A stretch of DNA of 64,000 nt from Thiomonas intermedia (GCF_002028405.1 NZ_CP020046.1:1984001-2048000); one strand, 5' to 3'; numbered from the stretch's first letter, positions 1 to 9,223 are shown. Made by a program: numbers and translations. The notes: generated by a model not told the origin, from the sequence alone.

Positions 1-676
1 GCAGGCGGTCGAGCGTGGCGGAGGCCAACAAGGGGTTGCCTGGGAAGGCCTGATCCCACTCGGTGAAGTCCAAATTGCTGGTGACGATGGTGGTCGTTCG
101 TTCGTAGCGCTCGGCGATGAGTTCATGCAGATCCTCGTCGGCCGGTGCGCGCAGGGGCTTGAGTCCGAAGTCATCGATGATGAGCAGGGGAATACGGCTG
201 AGCGCCTGCAGTTTGCGTTCGTAGGCATTGGTCGCACGCGCGGCGTGCAGGGACTGCGTGAGGGCCGAGCAACTGGTGAAGAGCACATCAACGCCTTGGC
301 GGATGGCGCAGTGGCCCAAGGCCTGTGCCAGGTGGCTTTTGCCAGTTCCACTGGGTCCGACGATCAACACAGGTGAGCATTCCCGCAAATAGCGTCCGGT
401 GGCCAGGTCGTGCACCAGTGCGCGGTTGAGTTGGGGGAGCCGCTCGAAATCAAACTGCTCCAGGGTCTTGCTCGACCGAAACTGAGCCCGGCGGATGCGG
501 GTGCTGAAGCGGTTCTGGTCGCGGCGGGCCACTTCATCGCCCATCAGCAGGGCCAGGAATTCCGTATAGGCGAGTTTGGATTCAATGGCTTGGCGGTTCC
601 TGGCCTCCAGAGAATCCAGGATGCCGGACAAGCGCAATTGCTTGAGGTGTGGAACCAGTTCGGGAATGGGGATCAT
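1..676 (-). CDS. istB: IS21-family helper ATPase IstB (cut by window edge)
   Basis: IstB is the AAA+/DnaA-like ATPase that helps IstA choose and join target DNA. The minus-strand frame opens with ATG at 676 (MIPIPELVPHLKQLRLSG) behind an AAGGAG ribosome-binding site and stays open to base 1, giving 225 codons of a family of about 250 residues. A Walker A loop (VGPSGTGKSH) and a Walker B-like LLIIDDFG are visible. It begins 22 bases after the istA stop, so the two genes are probably cotranscribed. The C-terminus lies outside the window. Confidence 0.92.
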   Translation of the reverse strand, partial: MIPIPELVPHLKQLRLSGILDSLEARNRQAIESKLAYTEFLALLMGDEVARRDQNRFSTRIRRAQFRSSKTLEQFDFERLPQLNRALVHDLATGRYLRECSPVLIVGPSGTGKSHLAQALGHCAIRQGVDVLFTSCSALTQSLHAARATNAYERKLQALSRIPLLIIDDFGLKPLRAPADEDLHELIAERYERTTTIVTSNLDFTEWDQAFPGNPLLASATLDRL

Positions 677-698
677 GGGTGAGTTGCTCCTTGGGGGG

Positions 699-2264
699 TT
701 AATGCAGGAGGTCCTGCTGCGGGTTGTGGGCATTGGGGGTGAATAGGCTGGCGGCATCGCGTACGAACCGGGCCTTGGCATAGGCGGGCGCGACACTGAT
801 CTCGGGCATCGGCAGACGGTCGGCATTGCTGCTCAGGATGGTCTTGACGGTGCGGTAATACGGGCTGTTGTGGGCCATGGCACGCTGGCAGGCAAGCTCC
901 AGACGTTGGGCGCCGTAGGTCCTGGCCAGGCCAACAACGCCCTGTGCTGCACGCAGCCGCTCCACAATCCGGTCGCCCAGCAGGCAGTCAATGATCTGCT
1001 GGCAGTACGGCCCGATTTGCAGCGCTTGCTCATGGAGCCATTGGCGGTCGCGCGCGAAGAACAGTTGCGCCTTGGGTGGCAAGTGGTCTGGCGTCGTGAC
1101 GCGTTGGCCAGGACGCGTCCCGCGCGGGTGGGTGGCCACCAATCGGTAGTCTTCATAGAGGGCAACACAACCATCGTTGGCACGCAGCCACAACTGCTTG
1201 CCCACCAGCCCAAAGGGCGCGGAATACAGGGCGTTGTCAAACTTGACGTGGCAATCGCGGTGCAGCGTCACCCGCTGCCACACGCCCAAGTCCGGGGCCT
1301 GGGCGGGCAATGGCTTGAGCAGGGCTCGCTCCAGCGCAAACAAATCCAGGGGTTGTTGGCGGGTGGTGCCGTGAATGCGCTGCCCGGCTTCCTGTAATAC
1401 CCAGGCCCGTACTTGGGCATTGAGGTCGGCCAGATCACGGAATTCGCGGGTGGGCAGGAAGTTGCGTTTGACGTATTTGACGCCTGACTCCACGATCCCT
1501 TTCTTCTGCGGGTCGTGTGGCGGACAGGGGTCAATCTTGAAGTCATACCCTTCAGCGCACTCTGCATAGGAGCGTTGCACGTGGGGATCAAACCGACAGG
1601 CCTTGATGATGGCGCACTTGGCGTTGTCGATGATGACGCGCTCGGGCACGCCGGCAAACCACTCAAAGGCGCGGCGGTGGCAGCCCAGCCACGTCGCCAC
1701 TGTCTGGTCCCAGACGAATTCCACATACTGGTGGCGGCTGTGGCACAGGGTCATGACAAAGGCCCATGTGCGCCGGCGAAGGCCATCCGGGTGCAGCAGA
1801 AACGGGCCAGCACCGAAGTCGACCTGAGCAGCCTCGCCGGGTTTGAAGTTCAGCCGCACGGTGACATCCGTGCGCGGCTGCGCCCGGCTGATGTCGCGCA
1901 TGAGGCGGTAGACGGAGGAGTAGCTGCCCTTGAATTGGTGATCGCGTACCAGCGCGGCATGGATGGCCACGCCCTCAACGCCCGCGTCCATCCAGCGCGC
2001 AATGAGCTCACGCCAGGGCTGGGCTTTGGAGATCGTGCTGACGGGGCGCCTGGCCACCGCGCTCAGACTCTGCGCAATCGTTTGGGCGTCAGGCGGCGGC
2101 CGATCCGGATCCAGCCAGCCCAGGCTCTGAGCGTGCTGGCGAAAGTTGGCCACCTTGACGCGGCCCATGAGCCCCAGGCGCGCTATCTCGCGGTCGCCAT
2201 CACCCGCACGCAGTCGAATTAAAACGTTTCGGTATTCATGCATCTCGATCTTTCTGCGCCCCAT
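699..2264 (-). CDS. istA: IS21-family transposase IstA
   Basis: This is the DDE recombinase of the IS21 element, about 521 residues, the normal size. An N-terminal helix-turn-helix region (MHEYRNVLIRLRAGDGDREIAR) precedes an rve/DDE core with Asp in AQVDFGAG, Asp in VIIDNAKCAI and Glu in GIVESGVKYVKR. I chose the ATG at 2264 because AGGGG lies seven bases upstream; the frame also continues to a TTG at 2330. No frameshift is seen, so the transposase looks intact. The repeat block upstream of it contains its binding sites and probably its promoter. Confidence 0.93.
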   Translation of the reverse strand: MGRRKIEMHEYRNVLIRLRAGDGDREIARLGLMGRVKVANFRQHAQSLGWLDPDRPPPDAQTIAQSLSAVARRPVSTISKAQPWRELIARWMDAGVEGVAIHAALVRDHQFKGSYSSVYRLMRDISRAQPRTDVTVRLNFKPGEAAQVDFGAGPFLLHPDGLRRRTWAFVMTLCHSRHQYVEFVWDQTVATWLGCHRRAFEWFAGVPERVIIDNAKCAIIKACRFDPHVQRSYAECAEGYDFKIDPCPPHDPQKKGIVESGVKYVKRNFLPTREFRDLADLNAQVRAWVLQEAGQRIHGTTRQQPLDLFALERALLKPLPAQAPDLGVWQRVTLHRDCHVKFDNALYSAPFGLVGKQLWLRANDGCVALYEDYRLVATHPRGTRPGQRVTTPDHLPPKAQLFFARDRQWLHEQALQIGPYCQQIIDCLLGDRIVERLRAAQGVVGLARTYGAQRLELACQRAMAHNSPYYRTVKTILSSNADRLPMPEISVAPAYAKARFVRDAASLFTPNAHNPQQDLLH

Positions 2265-2340
2265 CCGTTGCCCCTGAGCAAAAAGCTCAGAAGGTAACGG
2301 CGCTTGTGACGCGTTCGAGATGCCCGTCAAACCCCTTGGC

Positions 2341-2466
2341 TGGCTCCTATAGGCCGAAAATCAACTGGCCTGTATGTGCCGAAAACGCACTGGCTCGTAT
2401 ACGCCGAAAACGCGGTGGCTCCTATGTGCCGAAAACCGATTGGCCTATATGTGGTGAAAAGTGACA
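2341..2466. repeat. Five contiguous 25-bp terminal repeats of the IS21 element
   Basis: Units start at 2341, 2366, 2391, 2416 and 2441, each beginning TGGCY and carrying a GCCGAAAA core (GGTGAAAA in the last). The period is exactly 25 bp without spacers. IS21 relatives carry repeated transposase-binding sites at their ends, so these are read as IstA sites; the last unit includes the element tip. Five in-phase copies is a large array. Confidence 0.85.
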
Positions 2467-2473
2467 GGAGCTG

Positions 2474-4657
2474 GTGGTCACCTATCTGCAGTCGATGCCC
2501 GAACTGGCGCGCGCCATCGGCGAGGACGTGTTGCCCGACGTGGTCAACTTTCTGCTCGCCATGGCGTCGAAGACCTCGGGGCAAGTGCTGGCGCTCATCG
2601 TCGGCACCGCGCCGATGGCCGGCCAGCGCCTGGGCGACGAGGAACTGTTCCGCCAGTTTCTGAGCGTGCTGTCGCTCATGCTGGCGCAGGCGCCGCGCGG
2701 GTTGCGCCCCATGCTGGAAAACCTCGAACGCCTGCTGTCGCAACTCACCCTGGGTGGGCTGCGGCGCTGGGCGCAATGGGGCGCGCAGGCCTACAAGACC
2801 GATTTCGAAGGACAGGCGGCCTATTTTTCGCTGCAAAGCCCCGATGCGCAGTCGGTGCTGCAGCAAGAGCGCAAAGGCACGCTGTTCGTCGATGTGCAGC
2901 GCCGGCTCAACATCTATCTGCGGGCCATGTGGGGCCGTGACTTTTTTCTGCGCCCGACCGCCGGCGATTACGAAAGCCGCGAAGGCCTCAAGCCCTATAT
3001 CGAGCGCTACGTCATTCACATCGCCGACGCTTATGACGACTACCGGCCGCTGGGGCCGCAGACGCCCGCCGAACAGATCGTCTCCGCGCTGGACGTGTAC
3101 CGCGCCGCGGCCAACCATTGCGCCGCGCATCTGGTGTTCACGGTGGCGCCCCTTTCCATGCAGGCCTTGTCGCCGCTGCAGATCGGGTTGATCGAAGTCA
3201 TCGAAGATGCGCGGGTCGAGGCGCTGGCCATCGGGCAATTTCCGAATATGCGCGAGGCCTGGCTGGCGCTTCAGCCGCCTCCTGACTATGCCGAGCCCAC
3301 GACCGTGGGCGATCTGTTCAACCGTCTGGCCCGCGCCCTGCTCGAAGTCCACAGCGCCGATCCGCACCCCTGGGTGCAGCAGGCCGTGGCCCATTTTCGC
3401 GCCCAGCCCGATCTGCACGACGTGAAGTTCAGCTGGAACGTCGGTGTCGATCTGTCGCACAGCCTGCTTGAGCTCGATCTGCCCGATTTCAACCGCCGCA
3501 CCGACGGCCTGCGCGCCGTTTACCGCGACGACAACCGCGCCATCTGGGAGCTGGAAGAGTACGACGAGGCGCAGGCCTTGCAGGCCACCTGGGAGACGCA
3601 ACAGCAGGTGCGGCGCAAGGCCAGCGTCATGGAGATGGTCAACGAGGTCGACAACGAATACGCCGGCGACGATGCGCAAGAGGTCTGGATCCTGCCTACC
3701 GAGTTCTACCTCGACCAGGAAGGCGTGACCATCAACTCGCTCGAAGGTCGCCCGCCGATTTCCGAGCCCTTCCACTATCCCGAATGGGACTACCAGATCC
3801 AGCTCGACCGCCCGAGCTGGGCCACCGTGCTGGAGCGCCACCCGCCGGTGGGCGACCTGGCCGTCATCGACGCCATCCTGGCCGAGCACAAGCCGGTGGT
3901 GTCGCGGCTGAAATTTCTCATCGAGTCGATGATTCCGCAGGGTCTGCAGCGCATCCGGCACCAGGAAGATGGCGACGACATCGACATCGACGCTGCCGTG
4001 CGCGCCATGACCGACCTGCGCATGGGCGTTCAGCCCGACCCGCGCATCATGGTGCGGCTCAAGCGGGCGCAGCGCGATCTGGCGGTGATGGTGCTGCTCG
4101 ACATGTCCGAATCGTCCAACGACAAGGTGCGTGGCCACGACTATTCGGTGCTCGATCTCACCCGCGCCGCCACCGTGCTGCTGGCCGAGGCGCTGCAGCG
4201 TATCGGCGACCCGTTCGCCATCCACGGCTTCTGCTCCGATGGGCGGCATGACGTGCACTACTACCGCTTCAAGGATTTCGACCAGCCCTATGGCGATCTC
4301 GCCCGCGCCCGGCTGGCCGGCATGAAGGGCAGCTACTCCACCCGCATGGGCGCGGCGCTGCGCCATGCCGGGCACTACCTGGCGCAGCAGCCCAAGCGCA
4401 AGAAAATCTGCTTCATCGTCACCGATGGCGAACCCGCCGACAACGATGTGCGCGACCCGCAATATCTGCGGCACGACACCAAGCGCGCGGTCGAACAACT
4501 GCTGCAGCAAGGCGTCACGGTCTACGCGCTCTCGCTCGATCCGCACGCCGATCTGTACGTCTCGCGTATCTTCGGCGTCAAGAACTTCACGGTGATCGAC
4601 AAGGTCGAGCGCCTGCCCGAAAAACTCCCCATGCTCTACATGAGTCTCACCCGCTGA
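2474..4657 (+). CDS. cbbO: CbbO-type von Willebrand factor A protein, 5' end removed by IS21
   Basis: CbbO works with the AAA+ protein CbbQ as a RuBisCO activase that removes inhibitory sugar phosphates. The remaining frame encodes about 727 residues, with a C-terminal vWA domain holding a MIDAS motif (DMSES near residue 543) and TDGEPADND further on. CbbO proteins are usually somewhat longer, and homology-like sequence ([14 protein letters not shown]) begins right at the IS boundary. An in-frame TGA at 2462 inside the IS tip blocks readthrough, so translation could only begin at the GTG at 2474, whose AGGAG is just three bases upstream. No cbbQ is visible. NorD is the related alternative, but the neighbouring Calvin genes favour CbbO. 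It is probably damaged or poorly expressed. Confidence 0.75.
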   Translation: MVTYLQSMPELARAIGEDVLPDVVNFLLAMASKTSGQVLALIVGTAPMAGQRLGDEELFRQFLSVLSLMLAQAPRGLRPMLENLERLLSQLTLGGLRRWAQWGAQAYKTDFEGQAAYFSLQSPDAQSVLQQERKGTLFVDVQRRLNIYLRAMWGRDFFLRPTAGDYESREGLKPYIERYVIHIADAYDDYRPLGPQTPAEQIVSALDVYRAAANHCAAHLVFTVAPLSMQALSPLQIGLIEVIEDARVEALAIGQFPNMREAWLALQPPPDYAEPTTVGDLFNRLARALLEVHSADPHPWVQQAVAHFRAQPDLHDVKFSWNVGVDLSHSLLELDLPDFNRRTDGLRAVYRDDNRAIWELEEYDEAQALQATWETQQQVRRKASVMEMVNEVDNEYAGDDAQEVWILPTEFYLDQEGVTINSLEGRPPISEPFHYPEWDYQIQLDRPSWATVLERHPPVGDLAVIDAILAEHKPVVSRLKFLIESMIPQGLQRIRHQEDGDDIDIDAAVRAMTDLRMGVQPDPRIMVRLKRAQRDLAVMVLLDMSESSNDKVRGHDYSVLDLTRAATVLLAEALQRIGDPFAIHGFCSDGRHDVHYYRFKDFDQPYGDLARARLAGMKGSYSTRMGAALRHAGHYLAQQPKRKKICFIVTDGEPADNDVRDPQYLRHDTKRAVEQLLQQGVTVYALSLDPHADLYVSRIFGVKNFTVIDKVERLPEKLPMLYMSLTR

Positions 4658-4670
4658 AGGCGCGCACGGC

Positions 4671-5300
4671 ATGAAAATCTCCCTGCGCACTTTCGTCTTC
4701 ATCGATGCCCTGCAGCCGCAGCTGGCGTCCTATCTCGCCACGTCTTCACAAGGCTTTCTGCCCATTCCGGGCGATGCCTGCCTGTGGGTGGAAGTGGCGC
4801 CCGGCATGGCGGTGCACAACCTCTCCGACATTGCGCTGAAGAAAACCAATGTGCGCATGGGCGAGCAGGTGGTGGAGCGTTCGTTCGGCTCGATGGAGAT
4901 CCATTACCGCAACCAGAGCGAGGTGCAGGCGGCGGGCGAGGTCATCCTGCAGCAGCTGGGCACGCAGGAAGACTCGCGCCTGCGCTGCAAGGTGGCGTGG
5001 AACGAAATCATCCGGGCCATCACGCCCGACCACGCCACCCTGATCAACCGCCAGTTCCGCAAGGGCTCCATGATCCTGCCGGGCAAGAGCATGTTCATTC
5101 TGGAAGTCGAGCCCGCGGGCTACATCGTGTATGCCGCCAACGAAGCCGAGAAGGCGGCCCATGTGACTCTTGTGGACGTGAAGCCCTTCGGCACCTTCGG
5201 CCGCCTGACCATGATGGGCACCGAAGCCGAGGCCGAGGCGGCGCAGCGCGCGGCGATTGCCGCCATCGAGCGGTTGAACCAGTCCGCGACGCATCACTGA
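4671..5300 (+). CDS. Tandem BMC-domain shell-like protein (BMC-T type)
   Basis: This 209-residue protein contains two copies of one domain that align without gaps at a constant offset of 104 residues. Examples are PG at 33/137, EVxP at 41/145, A..K at 55-57/159-161, V at 61/165 and FG at 72/176, then an Ala-rich helix. The pattern (beta strand, short helix with Lys-x-x-x-Val, then FG-strand and AAxxAI helix) resembles BMC domains of microcompartment shell proteins, and double-domain members of about 200 residues form trimers. It starts 13 bases after cbbO in the same orientation. No other shell or pentamer gene is in the window, so its compartment, if any, is unknown. The assignment rests on reading the pattern, not on a database search. 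Confidence 0.6.
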   Translation: MKISLRTFVFIDALQPQLASYLATSSQGFLPIPGDACLWVEVAPGMAVHNLSDIALKKTNVRMGEQVVERSFGSMEIHYRNQSEVQAAGEVILQQLGTQEDSRLRCKVAWNEIIRAITPDHATLINRQFRKGSMILPGKSMFILEVEPAGYIVYAANEAEKAAHVTLVDVKPFGTFGRLTMMGTEAEAEAAQRAAIAAIERLNQSATHH

Positions 5301-5316
5301 ACGAACGCGCCATCTC

Positions 5317-6141
5317 ATGGACATCGATTCCACCGCCAAGCGGCTGCTGTTTTCCACCGTCCGGGTCGACACCGTGCTCGACGACGGCAGCGAGGGCTCG
5401 GGCACCGCCTTCGTCGTGCGCCATGCGCATGCCCGCGGCGTGACCGACTTCGTCGTCACCAACCGCCATCTGGTCGAAGGCGTGCGACGGGGCGGGCTGG
5501 TGTTCACGCAGAAGCGCCAGGGGCGGCCCGCGTTCGGTCAACGCTTCCAGCTCAACATCGACGAGTTTCCCGCCGCCTGGCATCTCCACCCCGACGCCGA
5601 GGTCGACCTGGCCCTGGTGCCGCTCGCGCCCTTGCAGCAGGCCGCGCAGCAGCAGGGCGTGGAGCTGTATGTCGAACCGATCGACAGCCGTCTCATTCCC
5701 GACGCGTCCACCTGGCAGCAGTTCGACGCGCTCGAAGACGTTTTGTTCGTCGGCTATCCCAGCGGGGTGTGGGATCAGGTCAACCTCATGCCCATCCTGC
5801 GGCGCGGCACCACGGCCACGCCGGCCGCGCTGGACTTCGAGGGGCACCGCCAGTTTCTCATCGACGCCGCGGTCTATCCCGGCTCCAGCGGCAGCCCGGT
5901 GTTCATCGAACGCCGTGGCGGGCAGGTTTCCAGGCGCGAGGCCACGCGCGATCTGTTGTTTGCCGGCGTGGTGGCGGCGGTGTTCTTCCGCGAGGAGGCG
6001 CACCACATCGTGCCCGCCCCGGTGCCGGCCAACAACCGGGGCATGGCGCTGGGTTCGGAGATGATCGACCTGGGGCTGATCATCAAATCCGATAAAGTGT
6101 CCGAGTTGATCCACTCTTATTTGCAACGCTGGGCGGCCTGA
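5317..6141 (+). CDS. Trypsin-like serine protease domain protein
   Basis: The 274-residue product has a chymotrypsin-fold signature: GSGTAFVV, a His in TNRHLVE (residue 51), an Asp in EVDLALVPL (residue 97) and a Ser in GSSGSPVF (residue 191). This makes a plausible catalytic triad. There is no signal peptide, transmembrane helix or PDZ domain, so unlike DegP it is probably a cytoplasmic stand-alone peptidase. It lies 16 bases after the BMC-like gene and is likely cotranscribed with it. The substrate is unknown; processing or quality control of a neighbouring product is speculation from position. Confidence 0.7.
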   Translation: MDIDSTAKRLLFSTVRVDTVLDDGSEGSGTAFVVRHAHARGVTDFVVTNRHLVEGVRRGGLVFTQKRQGRPAFGQRFQLNIDEFPAAWHLHPDAEVDLALVPLAPLQQAAQQQGVELYVEPIDSRLIPDASTWQQFDALEDVLFVGYPSGVWDQVNLMPILRRGTTATPAALDFEGHRQFLIDAAVYPGSSGSPVFIERRGGQVSRREATRDLLFAGVVAAVFFREEAHHIVPAPVPANNRGMALGSEMIDLGLIIKSDKVSELIHSYLQRWAA

Positions 6142-6197
6142 GCGGCCTGCCGCAGCGTCGGGCGGCCCGTGCCGCCTTCGAACCCACCTGGCCCATC

Positions 6198-6500
6198 ATG
6201 CAAGAAAAACCGACTTATCCCGGCTATCACGCCGACACGCACGGCATCACCCAGCTCGGCCGGGTGGTGCTCGACGCCTGGGTTTTCGGCCTGCTGCCCG
6301 AAGCCGAAGACTGCAAAGGCTGGGACCTGCAGCGCATGCAGGGCCTGATGCAGAAGGTGGAGGCCGAGTGGGACCAATACGGCAATCTGCCCAGCCGTCT
6401 ACCGCCGGAACTCGCCGAACGCCATCGCGCCATGTACAAGCACGCCATGCAGCGTGCGCAAGACAAGGGCTGGAACGCCGAACTCGACGACGACGACTGA
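6198..6500 (+). CDS. Conserved small protein of unknown function
   Basis: I do not recognise this 100-residue protein. It is soluble in appearance, rich in charged residues and Trp, and ends in a run of five acidic residues (ELDDDD). The N-terminal half (PGYHADTHGITQLGRVVLDAWVFGLLP) may form a helix pair. It sits 56 bases after the protease gene and 60 before transaldolase, same strand, so it may belong to the cbbO-BMC-protease unit. No cysteines, signal peptide or known motif that I can name. Confidence 0.6.
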   Translation: MQEKPTYPGYHADTHGITQLGRVVLDAWVFGLLPEAEDCKGWDLQRMQGLMQKVEAEWDQYGNLPSRLPPELAERHRAMYKHAMQRAQDKGWNAELDDDD

Positions 6501-6560
6501 ACCGGCAAGCGGCTGCGCCCGTAAGATGCGCATTCCGCCACCGTCGTTTCCACGTCCCTC

Positions 6561-7505
6561 ATGTCTGCACTCGATTCGCTGGCCGCGTCTACCGTCGTCG
6601 TGGTCGATACGGCCGATCTGGACCTCCTGTCGCGCTGGAGCGCGCGGGATGCCACGACCAATCCCAGTCTGATCCGCAAGGCGGCGGCCGATCCGCGCTA
6701 CGCCGGTCTCGTCGCATCGGCCGTGCGCGGCTCGGCCGACGTGAACGATCGACTCGATGCCCTGCTCGTGGCGTTCGGGTTGGAGATTCTGCAGCGCCTG
6801 CCTGGGCGGGTGTCCACCGAAGTCGATGCACGGCTGTCGCACGACACCGAGGCCACCTTGCAGCGAGCCCGCGCCTTGATGGCGCGCTACGCCGCGGCAG
6901 GCGTGCCACGCGATCGCGTGCTCATCAAGATTGCGGCCACCTGGGAGGGCATCGTCGCGGCACGCGCCCTTGAAGCCGAAGGCATTCACTGCAATCTGAC
7001 GCTTTTGTTCAGCTTCACCCAGGCGCAGGCCTGCGCCGCTGCGGGCGTGAAGTTGATTTCGCCGTTCGTGGGGCGCATCACCGACTGGCATCGCCTCCAG
7101 GCCGGTGCGGCATGGGACGCCGAGAAGCATCGGGGTGCCAACGATCCCGGCGTGCAGGCCGTGGTGCGCATCTGGCGGTCTTACAAACAGCATGACGTAC
7201 CCACCGAGGTGATGGGCGCGAGCTTCCGGGATATCGACCAGATCGCAGCGCTCAGCGGCTGCGATCTGCTCACCATTCCGCCCGCCCTGCTCGACGCTCT
7301 GGCGGTCAGTGACCAGGCCATGCCCCGCCAGCTCGATGCCGCCCGCCCGGGGCCTGTGATCGACGCATCGTCGCCCTCGTTGGACCCGGCGCATTTCGTT
7401 CAGGGCATGCGCGAAGACCGCATGGCGTCCGAAAAGCTCCAGGAGGGCGTGCGCCTGTTCAGCGCGGATACCGAGGCGGTGCTGGCTCAATTGGCCGCGG
7501 CCTGA
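6561..7505 (+). CDS. tal: Transaldolase
   Basis: Transaldolase moves a dihydroxyacetone unit between sedoheptulose-7-phosphate and glyceraldehyde-3-phosphate in the pentose phosphate pathway. The 314-residue length and motifs fit the TalB class: DATTNPSLIRKA near residue 30, the Schiff-base Lys in VLIKIAATWEG, and SPFVGRITDWH. It lies between the cbbO-associated genes and rsmE and sits next to the Calvin operon, which uses the same sugar phosphates. Nothing is odd about the sequence. Confidence 0.95.
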   Translation: MSALDSLAASTVVVVDTADLDLLSRWSARDATTNPSLIRKAAADPRYAGLVASAVRGSADVNDRLDALLVAFGLEILQRLPGRVSTEVDARLSHDTEATLQRARALMARYAAAGVPRDRVLIKIAATWEGIVAARALEAEGIHCNLTLLFSFTQAQACAAAGVKLISPFVGRITDWHRLQAGAAWDAEKHRGANDPGVQAVVRIWRSYKQHDVPTEVMGASFRDIDQIAALSGCDLLTIPPALLDALAVSDQAMPRQLDAARPGPVIDASSPSLDPAHFVQGMREDRMASEKLQEGVRLFSADTEAVLAQLAAA

Positions 7506-7533
7506 AGCGGGCCTTTTCCCCGATCGCTTGTTC

Positions 7534-8250
7534 GTGGCGTTTCGCTTCTACATTCCGCCCACAGAGGCCGCACTGGCGCCCGGCACGGTGCTCATGCCTG
7601 CCGCGACGGCGCGACATGTCAAGGTTCTGCGGCTGACGGCTGGGGAGGCGGTCACTGTGTTCGACGGCACGGGCGGCGAGTGGGTCGGCGAGTTGATCGA
7701 CAGCCGGACTCTGCAGCTTCATCGACATCAGGCTGTGGAGCGCGAAGCCCAGGCGCACGTCATGCTCGCGGTCGGCATGCCCGCCAATGAACGCATGGAC
7801 GCTCTGGTGGAAAAGGCGGTGGAACTCGGCGTGGCCCGCCTTCAGCCGCTTCTGACCCGGCGCAGCGTGCTGCGCTTGCAGGGCGAGCGCGCCGAGCGTC
7901 GGGTGGCGCACTGGCAGGGCGTGGCCATTGCGGCCTGCGAACAGTGCGGGCGCAATCGGGTGCCCGAGGTGGCGCCCGTGGCGTCGCTGCCCGACTGGCT
8001 TGGACGATTGGACGACGGCAGCGCCGTCTCGCATCGCTGCCTGTTGAGTCCGGTCGCGACAGCGCCCCTGCAGCCCTTGACTCGCGGCGAAGGCGCATGG
8101 ATGGTCTCCGGCCCGGAGGGCGGTCTGGACGACGACGAAACCGCGCTGTTGCAGCGCGCCGGGTTTCGCCCGGTGAGTCTGGGGCCGCGGGTGCTGCGCG
8201 CGGATACGGCGCCTCTGGCCGCTCTGATGCGCGCCCTCGGAGGCCTCTGA
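7534..8250 (+). CDS. rsmE: 16S rRNA (uracil1498-N3)-methyltransferase RsmE
   Basis: RsmE methylates U1498 of 16S rRNA using S-adenosylmethionine and belongs to the SPOUT fold. The product is about 238 residues, the family norm, with an N-terminal PUA-like part (RFYIPP, ARHVKVLRLTAGE) and a C-terminal knot region containing ERMDALVEKAVELGV, MVSGPEGGLDDDE and SLGPRVLRADTAPLAAL. Start: GTG at 7534 leading into AFRFYIPP; a TTG at 7528 is possible, and neither has a strong ribosome-binding site. It ends seven bases before the convergent cbbR stop. Confidence 0.93.
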   Translation: MAFRFYIPPTEAALAPGTVLMPAATARHVKVLRLTAGEAVTVFDGTGGEWVGELIDSRTLQLHRHQAVEREAQAHVMLAVGMPANERMDALVEKAVELGVARLQPLLTRRSVLRLQGERAERRVAHWQGVAIAACEQCGRNRVPEVAPVASLPDWLGRLDDGSAVSHRCLLSPVATAPLQPLTRGEGAWMVSGPEGGLDDDETALLQRAGFRPVSLGPRVLRADTAPLAALMRALGGL

Positions 8251-8257
8251 CCTCGGG

Positions 8258-9223
8258 TCAATGCGCCAGTGCGGCGCGGGCCAGTTCATGGCCTGGCGGC
8301 CAGATGGCGCTGCCAAAGGTCTCGGCGAGAAACGACTCGCCATGCTCCAGAATGAAGTAGCGAAACGTCTCCGCGCCGGGGGAGAGTAGCTTGGCCAAGC
8401 TGTTCACCGCGTACCAGCGTCGCAGCAAGGGCATGCCCTCGATCGAAGGAATGGTTAGCAGGTTGTTGCGCAGCTCCAGATCAATGGTGTGAAGGGACAG
8501 AAAACTGATGCCCATATTGGCCATCACCGCCTGCTTGATGGTCTCGTTGCTCTGCATCTCGGTGAACATCGGCAGCTCCATCTGATGCTGGTTCAGGTAT
8601 TCCTCGAAGGTCGCTCGCGTGCCTGAGCCGGGCTCGCGGATGATGAAGTTGAACTGCGTCAGCAAAGAGGCCGAGTGCGGCCCGCCGGATGAGAGCGGGT
8701 GGTTGGGGGGCGCAATGATGCCCATGGGGTGCGCAGCGAAGGGTTCGGCACGGGTGGCCACGTCGCGCGGCGGCCGACCCATGATGGCCAGATCGAGTTC
8801 GCTGTTCTGCAGCTGATTGACCAGGTGTTCGCGGTTGCCCACCGAAAGCCGCACTTCGACGTGCGGGTACTCGGCATGAAACCGGGCAAGCAGGCGCGGC
8901 ACGAAATACTGGGCCGTGCTCACCATGCCGATGGTCAGCCGTCCTGCCTTGATGCCGCGCAGGCGCGCCATGGCGTCCTCGGCATCCTTGAGCGTCGCAA
9001 GAACCTTGCGGGCGTAGACCACCAGATATTCACCCGTCAGGGTAAGGCTGACGGACTTGCCCTGACGCTCGAACAGGGGGAGCCCCACCTGCGATTCCAG
9101 TTCTCTAATCTGCATGGAAACGGCGGGCGGCGTGAGGTGCATTTCCTGGGCCGCTTTACCAAAATGCAAGTGCCGTGCAGCGGCGCTGAAGACCCGGAGC
9201 TGACGGATGGTGGTGTTTTTCAT
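8258..9223 (-). CDS. cbbR: LysR-type regulator of the Calvin-cycle operon, CbbR
   Basis: CbbR activates cbb genes in response to metabolites such as RuBP or NADPH. The protein is about 321 residues: an N-terminal winged helix (RQLRVFSAAARHLHFGKAAQEMH, then TPPAVSMQIRELE) and a LysR effector domain starting near residue 90 (GRLTIGMVSTAQYFVPRLL). The start is the ATG at 9223, with AGGA on the minus strand just upstream; an upstream in-frame start at 9250 has no such site. It is transcribed away from fbp, the classic cbbR arrangement, so the spacer between them should hold its operators. Confidence 0.93.
   Translation of the reverse strand: MKNTTIRQLRVFSAAARHLHFGKAAQEMHLTPPAVSMQIRELESQVGLPLFERQGKSVSLTLTGEYLVVYARKVLATLKDAEDAMARLRGIKAGRLTIGMVSTAQYFVPRLLARFHAEYPHVEVRLSVGNREHLVNQLQNSELDLAIMGRPPRDVATRAEPFAAHPMGIIAPPNHPLSSGGPHSASLLTQFNFIIREPGSGTRATFEEYLNQHQMELPMFTEMQSNETIKQAVMANMGISFLSLHTIDLELRNNLLTIPSIEGMPLLRRWYAVNSLAKLLSPGAETFRYFILEHGESFLAETFGSAIWPPGHELARAALAH

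Larger units (their letters stand above)
1..2466 (-). mobile_element. IS21-family insertion sequence, partial (istA end complete)
   Basis: The segment holds istA and istB in the standard IS21 order on the minus strand. Its right-hand end is a block of five 25-bp repeats closing with TGACA at 2466; read from outside on the minus strand the tip is TGTCACTTTTCACC, and IS21-type tips usually begin TGT. The other end lies before base 1, so the target duplication cannot be checked. The element sits against the coding sequence of a cbbO-like gene, whose reading frame becomes recognisable immediately after 2466, so the IS has replaced or split that gene's 5' end. Confidence 0.88.

Noticed and set aside
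2341-2466. Possible CRISPR array
   Set aside because: The 25-bp units are contiguous with no spacers, and they form the end of an IS21 element.
2327-4702. Long minus-strand open frame (about 790 codons) opposite cbbO
   Set aside because: It has no recognisable domain, is exactly antisense to a clear vWA protein, and is explained by GC-rich third positions.
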